In this document: positions 1 through 18,682 of the stretch, in pieces
Position numbering within the stretch: position 1 is the first letter of the stretch
Layout of the letters: the number at the start of each line of letters is the position of its first letter
Assembly: GCF_018320785.1 (NCBI RefSeq)
Contig: NC_054876.1
Location: 8,062,707-8,126,706, forward strand
DNA: 64,000 nucleotides
DNA from: Cheilinus undulatus
Lineage: Eukaryota; Chordata; Actinopteri; Labriformes; Labridae
Direction: 5' to 3'
Position numbers and translations under genes: made by a program
Notes under the pieces: model-generated
Seen by the model: the letters and a program-made list of their open reading frames with translations, nothing else
Told to the model about the DNA's origin: nothing
The model's database searches: none

Positions 1-1110
1 ACTTCACAGGGATAATCACACACTGGTCCTGAATACAACCATGCATTAATATCATCTTTTTGTCACAGCGCCCCCTTCTGCCAGGTGAACATTTACACCA
101 TTAATGTTTCATGACTGTTTTATGGGTTTCCACAAAAAAAATCACCAAAAAAACACCATTCATCCTAGGCCTATGATTTTCGCTGTGCTTATGGATCATC
201 ATCAGAGCAACAAAAAAGCCATTTCGACCCATGCTAAAATCCCAACAGGATGTCCACCAGCTTCATTGTAATTACACAATAAGATGTTTTTTTAAGGTGC
301 CAAATGACTTTTACCTCTGCTTACTTTTTAAAAACTTCATCTTAGTTTTGTAAAATTCTCTAGCAAGACAACAGTGAGTCATTGAACATTCCTACATACT
401 AAAATATAATCATTGTGCCCCCTACTGACAACAGGAAGCAAAAAACATGGGTTATATGTCCACTGATTTTGTCTTTGTTGTCACCCAAAAAAATCAGCCC
501 CAGCACACCATTCAACCCAGGCTTCTGAATTTTTGTGTGCTTATAGGTCATTATCAGACCTACAAAAAAGCCTCTTGGACCCATGCCCAAATCCCAACAG
601 GAAGTCAACCAGCTTCATCGCAATTTCACAATAAGACATTTTTGATGGGGCCAAATGAATCAAACACCCTCTAACTTTTTTCAAACTTCATTCTATGTTC
701 TTCAAAATTCTCTAGCAAGACAGCAGTGCTACACTGAACTCACCTACATACAAAAAAAGTCATCATAGCACCACCTTTAGGAATAACACCAATACACAAT
801 AGTAAGTAACACCAATGAGTCATATCTTTAATCCTCTTGCTGTACATTACTTTTAAAGCTTGGATATACAACCTTAATATTTTTTTCACAATGGAGGCAT
901 TTTTTTGAAGGATGTCTCACTGGAGACAGCAAGCATTTCAATATTTTGTCAACTTGACAGGAAGTATGTGTAGGTCTCATACTGAACATCTAATTACCTT
1001 CAAATTTCACATATATAATCAAGGTCATAGTTATTTCTTCCTATCACTGACTTCAACCAATCAAGCTCAGATTTAGATACAAACACCGCAATATTTGATC
1101 CCAACACTGA
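1..1110. repeat. Degenerate interspersed repeat with internal tandem units of about 352 bp
   Basis: The motif CCCAACAGGA at 241 recurs as CCCAACAGGAAG at 593, and the flanking text (CAGCTTCAT, ATTCTCTAGCAAGACA, a 'GCGCCCCCT'-type segment) recurs in the same order at the same offset, giving at least two diverged units of about 352 bp. The start of the window (ACTTCACAGGGATAATC) recurs at about 5287, and the part near 950 (GACAGGAAGT) resembles 16580-16600. So this is one of at least three dispersed copies of a fish repeat family. Short ORFs here are not coding. The exact right boundary is uncertain. Confidence 0.6.
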
Positions 1111-1453
1111 CATGTCATGTATTTAATTATTCATTGCGTTATTTATTTAATTATTCATTCATCAGTGTTTTTTTTCTCACAAAAAATGTCTTTTCCTACT
1201 CAGCAAAATCTACAACTGTCACCATCAGTTAATTTCCTGAATTTCCACAATGTCCTTGTTGTGAGTACTTGGTTAGATAACTTGAAAGGCCATAAAGAAG
1301 CAGAGCAAGATTAATTCTAGATAACATTTAAACATTTCAGCCACATTAGGGAACCATCAAACACATCCCTCCAGGATGTTTGAAAATGGTTTGAATGGGA
1401 GATTCTATTCTTTGAAGACATAAATTAAACAAACATGGTCCAGTTAATCGTCC
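1111..1453. other. Unassigned AT-rich interval
   Basis: No exon-like, RNA-like or transposon-terminus signal recognised. It lies between the degenerate repeat on the left and the TIR element that begins at 1454. Confidence 0.4.
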
Positions 1454-2506
1454 AATTGACCTATGGCTAAGCCACGCCCCCTCCACTCACTTGGACAAAC
1501 AATGAACATTTAGTGACAGGCACTATTGCAGTTGTCACAGTAGGAGACATTTCACAGGGGGCCATTGATGATTTTTGGAGACAGAAAGATCACATATCAT
1601 CTAGAAGTCACCAAAAGGGTCTAAACTACGCATTGGAGGGATAATATTAATCATTTTATTGTCGAGAAGGTCGCCAAAAAGCTTCAGTTACAAGCCCAAA
1701 TTCACAGGTCCCAGTGCAAACGTGATAAACCGCATCTCATTGCCATCACAATCGCAGACCACAAGATAGAGGATCAAAGTGCCACTGAAATTAAGGTTTT
1801 TGGTACAGAATATGACAAAAATATAACAGCCTTTTTACCATCTTTACCCTGAGTGTCTATCCATTAGTTTGGTGCTATAGTATATTTACATTGACTCATT
1901 TAGCATAACGTTTGCCAACCTTTGATATCTCAGCTATTACAGAGAAGTTAATGAAGCTAAGCTCCAGAAGTTGATGTTAGTTTAACTAGAGCCCTTTGGA
2001 CAACAGCTAACAATGATGTACGATTACCAAAGCACAAAAACTAGAACAAAAAATGCCAATGAACTCCCTACAAACAACGTGACACAACGAACAACGCAGC
2101 TAGGAGCTAACGTTAGGCTAACTTTAGCTAATGTTAGAGATGTTAAAGATAACTTTATATTTCTTTCCAGCAAAGTGACAATATGTTGCCTCAAATACGA
2201 TGTTGGCTTACCTTAGAGAAGACACTTTTCTCAGTTTAGATGTGGCTTAGGAAAGGATAAAAATACACTCTGGCGCCCAGCCTTTCAGGATACCTTGTGT
2301 TGGAGTCGCATGTACCCCATGAACACCGTTTGACCATTTTTAAACTTAAAAATCTCAAAAAAACCTCATAAAACCGGACGAAAAAGGACTTTCTCCCATT
2401 CATTTCAATGGACGTCCAGGCAGCCGATGTCCGAGTGTATTGGAGTGGTATACGCACTGATATTGGCTCATCGCGTTTGAGGGCGGGACTTAGCCATAGG
2501 TCAATT
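1454..2506. mobile_element. Non-autonomous DNA transposon with 26-bp TIRs and a THAP fragment
   Basis: Terminal inverted repeats start AATTGACCTATGGCTAAG at 1454 and are matched in inverse orientation at 2481-2506 (CTTAGCCATAGGTCAATT), with about 24 of 26 positions agreeing. Both flanks contain TTAA a few bases outside the repeats, but no clean target duplication could be fixed. Near the right end, on the minus strand, is the start of a THAP-type zinc-finger protein. A TIR element with a THAP gene recalls ISL2EU or P-like transposons. The family is inferred and the TIRs are seen directly. Confidence 0.75.
2236..2337 (-). pseudogene. THAP zinc-finger N-terminus, transposon-derived fragment
   Basis: Reading the minus strand from an ATG at 2337 gives 33 residues beginning MVKRCSWGTCDSNTRYPERL and ending at a TAA. 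This has the look of the start of a C2CH THAP DNA-binding domain: an initiator Met followed within a few residues by Cys-x4-Cys, then a YFYPF motif where THAP proteins have an aromatic-Pro-Phe segment. The rest of the domain (the Cys-His pair and AVPTIF-like box) is missing, so it cannot fold as a finger. It lies inside the TIR element at 1454-2506 and is best read as the first exon remnant of that transposon's own protein, not a host gene. Confidence 0.6.
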
Positions 2507-2609
2507 CATTAACCACTTATCAGATGTAATACAAGGGCAAAGCATGTAAATTATGTTTTAGATTTTTGCTACATTTCTGGCCACCATGTATTGAGAAAAA
2601 CAGCTGTGC

Positions 2610-4640
2610 ACAACAATTTTATTCAGGCTTTATTTAACCAGGAGAATCCCATTGAGATTAAAAACCTCTTTTTCAAGGGAGTCCTGGCCAAGAGGCAGCG
2701 AAGTTCAACATACAGTTACAACATACAAACACAATTAAAACAACATTACAACATAATGAGGAATCAAAGATTATGAAAAACACGTGCACATTATCGAGGC
2801 ACTCTCCAATGCTTTTAGCTTAGCTTTAAAAGCATGTAAGGTTAAGAACTCAGACAGTTTCCAGTCTCTCTGCAACATGTTCCAAGCAAAAGGAGCTGAG
2901 TAAACAAAGGCTTTCTTTCCCAGTTCTGTGCGGGCATAAGGAACAGAGAGCAACAGCTGACCATTTGATCGCAAAGAGTAAGAGTCAACACTTCTCTGTG
3001 AGATTAAAGTGCAAATGTAGGGAGGCAGTAATCCAAGCATGGCCTTGTAAATAAAGGTGTACCAATGCCCCTGCCTCCTAGTGGACAGAGAAGGCCATCC
3101 CACTCGGGAGTAAAGTTCACAGTGATGCGTCATGGCTCTGCAGTTGGTAATAAACCTCAGAGAAGCATGATATACAGTGTCAACCATTTGAAGACATGAA
3201 GAAGAATAATTCATATAAAAGAGATCTCCATCATCTAGCACTGATAAAAATGTGGCAGTGACAAGGTGCTTTTTTACTTCAAAAGAAAAACACAGCTTAT
3301 TACGGAAGAAAAACCCCAATTTAAGTTTTAGTTTCTTCACAAGTTTTTCTATGTATGGTTTAAAATTGAGGGAGTCATCAATCAAGACACCAAGGTATTT
3401 ATATTTGTGAACCACCTCTATGACATTTCCCTCAAGTGTGGACACTACTGGGATAGTTTGAGGCACCTTCTTAAAGTTTGAAAACAACATTAGCTTAGTC
3501 TTGTCAGCGTTAAGGGCTAGTTTTAACTGAAGAAGTGAATGCTGAACAGCAACAAAAGCTTTCTGCAGTAATTCAATGGCCTGAACAAGAGATGATCCAT
3601 AGCAGTAAATAACTGTGTCATCCACATAAAAATGCAATTTAGCATCAGAGACATTTTGACCCAAGTCATAATAAATAGGAGGGGCCCCAGTACAGAGCCC
3701 TGTGGCACCCCCTTGTGGACAACAAATTTAGAAAAAAGACCCTCATATTTAATGCATTGAATCTTGCTATTTAAATAATTTGAGAACCACGCAACTGCAT
3801 TTTCTGACAGTCCTAGGCAAAGTAGTCTGTTTTTTAAAACAGCATGATCGACAGTGTCAAAAGCTTTTGACAAATCAAGGAAAAGTGAAGCACAGTACTG
3901 TTTCTTATCAAGAGCCACAAGAATATCATTTATCACCTTCATAGTAGCGGTAATAGTACTGTGCTTTTTTCTGAAGCCTGATTGAAATTTAGAGAGGATG
4001 TTATTAGAGTATAGAAATGCTTTCAACTGATCACAAACAAGAGATTCAAGGATTTTGGATAAAACACATAGATTTGATATTGGCCTGTAATTGGTTAGAA
4101 CAGCTGGATCACCTCCTTTAGTAAAGGGAGAACAAAAGCTGATTTCCAAACTGATGGAATTTCTTTGTTCTTGATTGAGGAATTAAAAAGAATTGAAAGT
4201 GGCTCTGCTACAAAATCCGCTGCCAACTTCAAAAAGTAAGGCTCTATCAAATCTGGTCCAGGGGGTTTTCTGTGATCTAAAGTTTTTAGAGCTTTATGCA
4301 CTTCCTGGACAGTGAAAGGTACAAAATTAAAAGGGTCTCCAGAAAACATTGGAGATTCTGAGCAGGGATTCACAAAGGAAGTTCCTGCAGAAGCAAACAA
4401 AGAACCAGATGATATAAAATGCTCATTGAAACAATTCAAGACTTCAGTTCTATCATAAATTGGGACTGAATTGTTGAAAACAAATGTGGGAAGTGCCTGA
4501 GGGCTTTTATTCACGGACAGAGACTTAATCACTTTCCAGAATTTCTGTGGATCATTGAGGTTCTCAGTGGTGACAGACAGATAATATTCTGATTTGGCCT
4601 TTTTGATGAAGGAAGTGCATTTATTTCTATTTATGACTTG
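2610..4640 (-). mobile_element. 5'-truncated non-LTR retrotransposon (L2/CR1/Rex-like LINE)
   Basis: The minus strand carries a reverse-transcriptase region followed by a 3' tail at about 2610-2770 (TTTATTTAACCAGGAGAATC and 'TTTTTCAAGGGAGTCCTGGCC'), a tail familiar from fish L2-type LINEs. Coding similarity can be followed upstream to about 4630 (peptide NDPQKFWKVIKSL) and is then lost, which suggests 5' truncation, usual for LINE copies. The family assignment is by eye only. Confidence 0.8.
2771..4640 (-). pseudogene. Reverse transcriptase of LINE, frame-broken
   Basis: Three consecutive minus-strand open segments make up one RT: about 4640-4095 (DHRKPPGPD, the RT0/1 region), 4149-3523 (NYRPISN, LDLSKAFDTVDH and GVPQGSVLGPLLF) and 3664-2771 (YVDD at 3617-3628, then the thumb and C-terminal region with KYKYLGVLIDD). 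The frame changes near 4120 and again near 3680, so no single product can be made. YVDD replaces the commoner YADD of the catalytic loop. No endonuclease domain is present. This is a dead copy inside the LINE at 2610-4640, unrelated to the MMP genes. Confidence 0.85.
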
Positions 4641-5270
4641 TACCTACATCTCTACATAGTGAAATTAAAGACTCACTTATGAAGAAATCTCCTTTACCAT
4701 CCAATATGCCATTTACAAAATAGATATAGTTATTGGAATATAGAGTGTGCTGCCCTCTAAAGGCATTTAATGTCATACCAGTTCTGTATATATTTAAGCT
4801 GTGCCTTTAAGATTTCACTTCTTTGGCCTTTCACAGCCACCAGTTCAGTTTTAGTCCAGAGAGAAGCAGTCTCTGGCAGACTGGAGTCAGCTTGACTTAG
4901 CAGTTTAACTTCACTTTTATTAAGTTTGGAAACATATGCCTGTACATATGGCTGGACTTCTTGTGACATTGTGTATTGATTTAACTTTCTGTTTTTGTAG
5001 TTACTAAATAAATTTGACGCTATTTTCATTAGCCCGTAAATGGGGCTTTCCATCATGTGTTAGTATCAAGCTAACTGACTTCTTTTGGACTTTCTGTTAG
5101 ATTAATGCAGATAGTATGCTACTTTACAGAGCTTCATGTTGGGGACTTATCTCCTGAACTCAAGACTGGTATTCCCTGAAACTAGACAACACGTTGTCGG
5201 TGCCCAAACTTTTCTGCGTTTTGCTCTATTTTTCGCTGTGACATTACACCATTATTGCTTTAAAACTTTT
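4641..5270. other. Unassigned interval with one unidentified minus-strand ORF
   Basis: The minus strand has a 99-codon ORF at 5056-4757, rich in Lys, Ser and Gln, with no motif I recognise. It sits between a LINE and a dispersed repeat and has no visible splice or promoter context. It may be a fragment of a transposon protein or chance. No function is proposed. Confidence 0.3.
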
Positions 5271-5695
5271 TAGTTTTTATTTCAATCATCACCAAACTTC
5301 ACAAGGATAATCGCACATCGGTCCTGAAAATAGCCATGCATCAATATCATCTTTTTGCCACAGCGCCCCCTTCTGTCAGGTGAACATTTACACCTGATTT
5401 TTCATGCTAAAAAAAAAAATCACCAAAAATCCAATGTTCACCCTAGGCCTGTGCTTTTTGCAAAAAGCTCATCATGGCGCCCTCTACTACCAATAGGAGA
5501 GGTGCAAATGGGTCATTTCTGTATTTGTCGTAATGACGCTCAAATAAGGATCGCCCTTGTCTCTTTTTCTGTGCTGCAGCACATTGCACGACTTCGACTA
5601 CACCCCGCTAATGCCACACAGTGGTTGTTGTGCCCCACCCCGAGTTGCGCCGGGGTTCGAGGGCCCTCCAGTGCTGCTTGCAGCCCTAGTTCAGC
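5270..5695. repeat. Second copy of the dispersed repeat seen at window start
   Basis: The stretch from about 5287 repeats the text at positions 1-110 (ACTTCACAAGGATAATCGCA, then 'CAGCGCCCCCTTCTG'). The element ends with GAGGGCCCTCCAGTGCTGC TTGCAGC at about 5660-5683. This tail motif (GGGCCC, then about 8-10 bases, then CTGCTTGCAGC) recurs at 14494-14516 and, slightly altered, at 16898-16920. It marks the 3' end of a fish repeat family. Confidence 0.6.
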
Positions 5696-12422
<6,727 letters not shown>

Positions 12423-12489
12423 ACCGGGTCACTGCAGTGGATTTATGTAGAGCCACTGTGAAGGGGAATGAATGTACAGAAAAGGTGTT

Positions 12490-12495
12490 ATTAAA
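12490..12495 (+). promoter_or_regulatory. Poly(A) signal ATTAAA, gene A
   Basis: ATTAAA lies 68 bp after the gene A stop codon and is the only close match to a polyadenylation hexamer there. It is a variant signal, weaker than the AATAAA used by the paralogues. Confidence 0.5.
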
Positions 12496-12616
12496 GGAAA
12501 AGTTTCTATTTTGACAAATTTGACTTTTTAAATATTTAAGAGCATATATGTGGTGATTTTTAAACACACAGTACTCAAAGAGTGACTAAATATTATTTTT
12601 GTATAATATCTATATG

Positions 12617-13762
12617 CAGGGTTGCCAACACGCTTCTGGCATGTGGCGCATGCTTTCACCTCCTATCTCACGCTCACACGCCACTCAAACTATTCTCACG
12701 CTAGAATCAAATGCTTTGGCGCTCTCAAATCACAATCTGATTGATTGTGCAATGTTTATCCCCATGTTGATTGGACGGCTGCTCAAGGTAACGGTCCTAA
12801 GCCTGTGAATAACTAGCCAATCACAGCACAGTGGGACGGGAGTTGCCGTCCAACCACTTCAGAACAGCGACACAGTGCAGCAGCAATTGTACCAAGGTAA
12901 ACAATTAGTCGACGTCTTATGTCATGCTTTAATTTTACAACGGAACCCAGGGCTTAACAAACTATATAATAATTGTTTCGAATAAATCAGGGTTACTCAA
13001 CCCGTGGCTCTCGAGCCGCATGTGGCTCTTTAGTGACCAGTTGCAGCTCTTTTAAGGCTTCCTTTAAGAAAATCCTCCTGAAATCCTCAAAAATATGAAA
13101 ACTGTCAGCAGTAAAGACTCATTGCAATAATTAATATCAATAAATCTAAGTCCACAGAAAGAAGACAGACTTTAACTTCCAAATTCAAATGAAAACTTGT
13201 TTTTTTTTTACCGTTGGGTGCGCCCAGGACGGCAGACTGTGCGTCAAAGAGCGCAGAGGAAGTCTGCTGGTGGCGCATCTCTTCCGTAAGTTAATAGAGG
13301 TGTGCTGTCTTGTGTTCAAGGTGAAGCTTCTAATGCCCTCGTTTTAACACATTTCTTCAGTCACTCCCTGCCGATGCTCTCCCATACTCGTATTTGAATA
13401 TGACTTTTGCGATTCGCATCATCATCAATGAGCCAAACACACACGGATCACATTTTGAAATAATGTAAAATTGAGTTAAATTTATGGCATTATGAGCATG
13501 GCCTCTGTGGTCCATATCTATTTTATGCAAGGTTTGCTAGCAAATAAGAAAGCACAGTAAATTATTGTTTATCACACTCATATCCTTCAATAGTTGTTGC
13601 TATTATGTGTGTATGTGTGTGTGTGAGTTAGGGCCTGTGTACGACACATTATTTTTAAACCCTAATGGTGAAATGAATCCGAATACATCGCCATCATTGA
13701 GTGCGCGCATGTATAATGAACAAAATCTCAGTCCAGCCAGGAACCCAAAGTTGGCAACCCTG
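12617..13762. mobile_element. hAT-like TIR element between genes A and B
   Basis: CAGGGTTGCCAACACG at 12617 is matched inversely by AAAGTTGGCAACCCTG ending at 13762 (first 13 bases identical). The flanking 8-mers do not match, so either one end has decayed or the element has recombined. Inside, near 12988, is a second hAT-like start (CAGGGTTACTCAACCCGTGG), which suggests nesting. A GTGTGTATGTGTG run lies at 13607-13623. No intact transposase was recognised. Confidence 0.6.
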
Positions 13763-14239
13763 TGTTAGGATGAAATATATTGTTTGAGTGAAAAATGGGA
13801 TTTTTGCGCAGTCTGTTTGTCTGCTGTTTTCTCGGTGAGTTTTGGACCTAGAATGACAAAAGAGATACTGCCGGAATCTAAGGAGTGTCTGCTTTCATTT
13901 AAGGGGGCTTTTGTGTCACAGTCATGAAATATAAGTTACTGAGGGTGCTTGGTTTGCAGGAAAGTACTGTTTGTATCTGTCTGTTCATCCATGAATATAA
14001 TATAAAATAAACTGAGAGGAGATATCAAAGAATTGAGGAAAAGAATGAAACAAACTTGTACACATCTGCATCTCTGTATTATCTCCTCTGTCTTTCACAC
14101 TAATGATTGCAACAGTCTGAAAACAGTTAATGTTTTCAGCCACTCAGTCATTTTTCTCCTGTGGAGTGAGACTGCAAGCATGCAAAAGAGAAAAAGCGAG
14201 CAACTGAGCCAAGCAAAGCAGAGAGTGGAGCTGTGAAGC
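13763..14239. other. Intergenic, no gene recognised
   Basis: Contains an ATG-led hydrophobic stretch followed by GTGAGT at 13795-13840 that superficially resembles a signal-peptide exon. Its length and phase do not match MMP exon 1, so it is not annotated as coding. Confidence 0.35.
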
Positions 14240-14530
14240 TTACAATCCAGTGATTTGTTCATGTCGTGTGAGTTCCAAATTTTCAGGGCTCATACCTCAT
14301 GCTCATGTGGTTTTACTGCCAAAGTAACAGCAAGCTCTGGAAATTAATGAGGAGGATCCCCCTCTGTTTCTGTGAAACTGTGAGTGTTGCAAAACCCACA
14401 AACCCCATGGGAACAGCGCATTTGTTGCTGGCACCCGACGGTTGCCACACACGCCCGCGGTCGCAACACATCCCGACGTGCAACGGGTTGCAAGGGCCCA
14501 TCATCGCTGCTTGCAGCTTTAATTTATACT
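14240..14530. repeat. Dispersed repeat tail copy upstream of gene B
   Basis: Ends GGGCCCATCATCGCTGCTTG then CAGCTTTAATT at 14494-14524, the same tail motif as at 5660 and 16898. The left limit is a guess. It lies just 5' of the first surviving exon of gene B. Confidence 0.5.
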
Positions 14531-16019
14531 GGTTGTTAACTCCTCTTCTAGTTCTGTAAATGCCATTAATGTTGATCTGAAATCATATGTTCATTAGCTT
14601 TAAGCCGTCCCTTAGCAGAGGCTGTCACTGCTGTGGATTAAATCTGCATGCAGGAGGAAATGGCGAGTCTGTATGTGTACAAAAGACTGCAGAAACATCT
14701 TTCTCAAACTCAGTGTGGACATAACCTAAGAATGAAACATTTCAGTGCTGAAACTCTACGTTTTTGTTTCCCAGAACAGTTATACAATCACCTTAGTCAA
14801 CTATAAGTTATATAAGAACAAGCTGTTCCTCAGGATATACTGCAACATCACCATCTTTGAGCAAGGTAGTCAAGTTATGGCAAATAACAGCACCGCTGTC
14901 CCAGTGCCTGATTTTAAAGTAAAGACAAAAAGCATGTCTCCCTGATTGTTATACAAACCCTTCTGTGCCATAACCCTCCACACATCTTGTTTTCCTGCTC
15001 CAGGTTTTAACTTGTTGGCTGTAGCTGTTCATGAATTTGGCCACGCATTCGGCCTGCCCCACTCCTCTGACCCTGGAGCCATCATGTACCCTGCATACAA
15101 CTTTACTCCCACTCATGAACTCCAGCTCTCGTTCCGTGACGTCAAAGATGTCCAACACATGTACGGTGAATTTTAGATTTAAAAGCATAATTCCACTATT
15201 GACAAATCTAACAGCAAATCCGCAGGCACCGCCATCTTGCAGTAGCCGCCATATCCGTGTTGCTGACTTCAGTGTCTGTTGTTGCCTGCTGACTGTGACA
15301 GTAGCATGGAAAGTTAGAATAAAAGCGTTAGACATCTGTGGCTTAAGGACCTCAATCAGAAAAACTTCATGTTATTTACATTTCACTTATTAGACTTTGT
15401 TTACAGCAACAGCCTGATTTCAGTCAGGAACACGCTCGTCATTCATTTTACCATTAATTGCATGATGGTTGTACAGTTTTACCTAGCAGAGGAGGCTCTG
15501 CTCAAAAGATGCACCTTTGGTAATCAAGCAGCATGCTTTGAGTTTCCAGGGAGCGCATGGCTAGAAACCTCCATATGGATCTACATTTATGACAATATGT
15601 ACTGAATACAATACAATTAGCTGAAATGCAATTAATCCATAGTAGCATGATTCTGAATATGAGGGTGCAACAAGTTTTATGCTATGAAGGAGAAGGCTGG
15701 GGTAGAGGAGGTTAAGCTTTGGCAGCAATAGCAGCATGGTGCATCAGCTTTAACGCAAGCCAGGATTAGTGAGAAGTATGACTTATTTAAACACACAGAA
15801 AGAGCTGTGATTGGCTGTGGGAGCTGGGAAGATGATTAAGATCAGCTGGCCGTCAGCTGATCACAGCTGGTGGTATGACTACTGTGTCCTGCATGAACTA
15901 ATGCCAGCCTTCATTTGTAATGTTCAGTACAAATTTATTCGACTCACTGGTTAGCTTAGTAGTTTTCTTAGCTGAGGGCATCATGATTTTGTTCTGTATG
16001 TTTGTTGGTTTGTTTTATT

Positions 16020-16930
16020 ATTTTTAGAGCCCAAGCACCAACCTCAGAGAGCTGATCCTTTCGAAATGCAAGGGATTGTCATTCTTTGTATTATTTCTGC
16101 AAAAGAAAAGATCATTTGGAGGTTTTAACATGCCCCAAAACTCACCAAAACCTTCCAGAAAATTGTTCCCCAGTGGAAATTTACCTATTTTGGTGGTTTA
16201 ATCCAAGTCCATTGTGCAGGGATCCCACAGGAGCCCAAAATGTGAGATAGGGGACTGGGTAATAAAAACAGGCATGGAATAGGTACACATATGCACCAGC
16301 TAAAATGTAAAGGAAACACATCATAAACAACATTTGGTCAATATTTGGTCAAACTTGGCTGTTTTTGCCCAGTGGGCAGGTTACATATTTTTTTGTACTC
16401 TGACGAGGGATTTTATTGGATTGACAAAATATGTCAGTTTGTTCATTCCTCTTACTTGAATTTTGAATTTATAGAGTTCAAAAATGGGAACAAAGGCCTC
16501 AATATCTGTCCACAACAGTCACATGTTTATTAAAGGACGCATAACTGGTGATAGCAAGCATTTCATTATCTCGCCATTTCACAGGAAGTTGCCATAACTC
16601 TCTACACATTCAAATGTTAGTTTCATGGTTTTGCTGTAGCGCCACCTACTGGAAGAAGCCTGTAAAATCTCTAACATAAAACATTCAATCTTCTTTGAAT
16701 GTTAGGTGATTTTTCATTCCAACCCTGATATCTTCTACATACCAGCCACCTAATGCTGATGAACAGTACTTCCTTATATACAAAGTAGAACATAGTCATC
16801 ATTCAGAGCTTCATGACAGTCCAGTGAGGATCAATGTGGTATCTCTGCTGTGCTTTGTCACACTGTATGGGTCGCGAACACTGTACCAGGGATGTGAGGG
16901 CCCTTCAGGGCTGCCTGCAGCCCTAGTTAT
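16020..16930. repeat. Dispersed repeat copy in gene B intron 5
   Basis: The text around 16560-16630 (CATTTCACAGGAAGTTGCC, GTAGCGCCACCTACTGG) resembles the repeat at the window start, and the segment ends GAGGGCCCTTCAGGGCTGCC then TGCAGCCCTAGTT at 16896-16928, the shared tail motif. It ends about 40 bp before exon 6 of gene B. Confidence 0.55.
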
Positions 16931-17681
16931 TATTATTTGATAATTATCTTGTTTGTCTATGTGTCATGCAGGAGTCAGTCACAAATTTGCTTCATTATTC
17001 TCCAAAAAACCTCCTCCAAGAACACCAGGCACATGTGATCCAGATTTATTGTTTGATGCAGTGACAGAGCTTCAACAGGAAGTCCTCTTCTTTAAAGACA
17101 GGTATGTAACCGTCCCAGTACAGGTTTGTCTATGGCATCAAGGGTCACACACAGACTGTTCTCTGAAAGGCTGTACAATGAAATGAAACTACTGGCCAAT
17201 ATGCTCCTTACTGTACTCAAGCACTGTAAACTTCCACGGTCATGGCAAAGATGAAAGTGGTGTACATGACGTATAATGAGTTGAAGTTCCTCATAAAAAC
17301 ATTCCAAACAGCTGAGTGTTGGAGAGCACATCTAAACAAAGTGAATCAAAACAGGCCACAAAGTGAGTAAAGTTACCGCCATGATGTCAGTTTATTATGC
17401 TGAATTTGTGAAACCATGCTTCTTGTAAACTGTGTTTGTCACATTATGACAGAATAACGTACTTAGAGGAGGTTGTCTTGCTCATGTGTGTCGGCACCAA
17501 AAGTCAGTCATGGATTGATGGTTAAATGAGCATTCAGTTTCACAAACAGAGTTCTGTCTGAAGTCTCTTTCTTACAACTGACGAAGTATTAAAGTGATGA
17601 GAGCTGAGAAGAGATACCTCTGATTTCTGCTCTCCAGAGATCACTGCAGTCCTCCACTGATCCGGGCTTTATGGCAGAGTG

Positions 17682-18400
17682 TAGTGTTGTAGTACTCAAG
17701 AACGGTCTTGGTCCTGAGGTCTCAAAACCACATTTTAAATGTCTTGGTCTTGAGTCTGACTCAAGAGCATTTTTAATCTGTCTTGTCCCGGTCTGGGACT
17801 GGTCTGACTCGAGATTTTTCATCAGGACCGGTGGAGACCAGGACAGATCTGCTATTCTTCGACTTCATTAATGTGATTATAAGGAGAAACACTCGCTGAA
17901 ACAACAAATAGCTACACCTGCAAAAACTCAGACATCAGTCCATCTTATTTCTAGTCAGAAATACCTCTGAAAACTTACTTTAGACCTCATTCACCTGACA
18001 AATCTAGGTAAACATCTCATTTTAAGAAATTTAAAATAATTCCTGACTTGTCAGTGGCTTTTAAATACAAACAAGGATTTATTTTTTATAAGGAGTTAGT
18101 TGAACAAAGTTGTTAAGATTTGAGATTTTTGCATGTTGTGCTGTCTGTTGCAGACACCTTGATTGTATCAGTCTAATTTATGAAAAAGAAAACTAAATTT
18201 GAAGAGATAATGATCTTTAACTGTTCAATCTTGTCTGTTTTTTTTTTTCAATTGACTTTTATGGTCTTGGGCTTGTCCTGGTCTCAGCTTGACTCTTGAC
18301 TCAGTCTCGACCCCGAAGTCTTGGTCTTGTCATGGTCTTGTTGCACTCTGGTCTCGGGCAAGTCTTGGTCTCGGATAGTGTGGTCTTGAGTACAACACTA
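17682..18400. mobile_element. hAT element in gene B intron 6 with perfect 8-bp target duplication
   Basis: The left end TAGTGTTGTAGTACTCAAGA and the right end (inverse CTAGTGTTGTACTCAAGACC type) are near-perfect inverted repeats. The 8-mer GCAGAGTG occurs exactly at 17674-17681 and 18401-18408. Length 719 bp. The interior is built of repeated GTCTTGGTCT/GTCTCG-like words and has no transposase. The intact duplication marks a fairly young insertion. Confidence 0.88.
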
Positions 18401-18681
18401 GCAGAGTGGCTAGACAGAAGCATCTCCTTAGTGCAAAACATATGAAAACCCACTTTGACTTTAGTGTAGTTTGTTGCGAACTTCGAGTGGGTAAATAATT
18501 CTCTTGAATGCTTATTTAATCATTAATCCTCAATCCAAGACAGATTTTTGGAGCAGACACACGAGCAAGATGATCTCTTCTATGTACGTCATCCTGTCAT
18601 AATGTGACAAACTCAGTTTACAATAAGAACTTTAAGGTCTATTTTGACCCATTTTGGTTAAATATGCACTCCAGCACTGTT

Positions 18682-18682
<1 letters not shown>

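Noticed and set aside
13795-13840. ATG-led MGFLRSLFVCCFLG followed by GTGAGT, resembling a signal-peptide exon for gene B
   Set aside because: Only 40 bp long and phase 1, whereas MMP exon 1 in this cluster is 108 bp and phase 0. No propeptide exon follows before exon 5.
14774-14865. Exon-like stretch bounded by CAG and GTAGT with peptide SYTITLVNYKLYKNK, vaguely like MMP exon 3
   Set aside because: The similarity is a few residues only, and the downstream ADIMISF motif and correct length are absent.
15031-15393. 120-codon plus-strand ORF across gene B exon 5
   Set aside because: Wrong frame relative to the zinc-site exon and runs into the intron.
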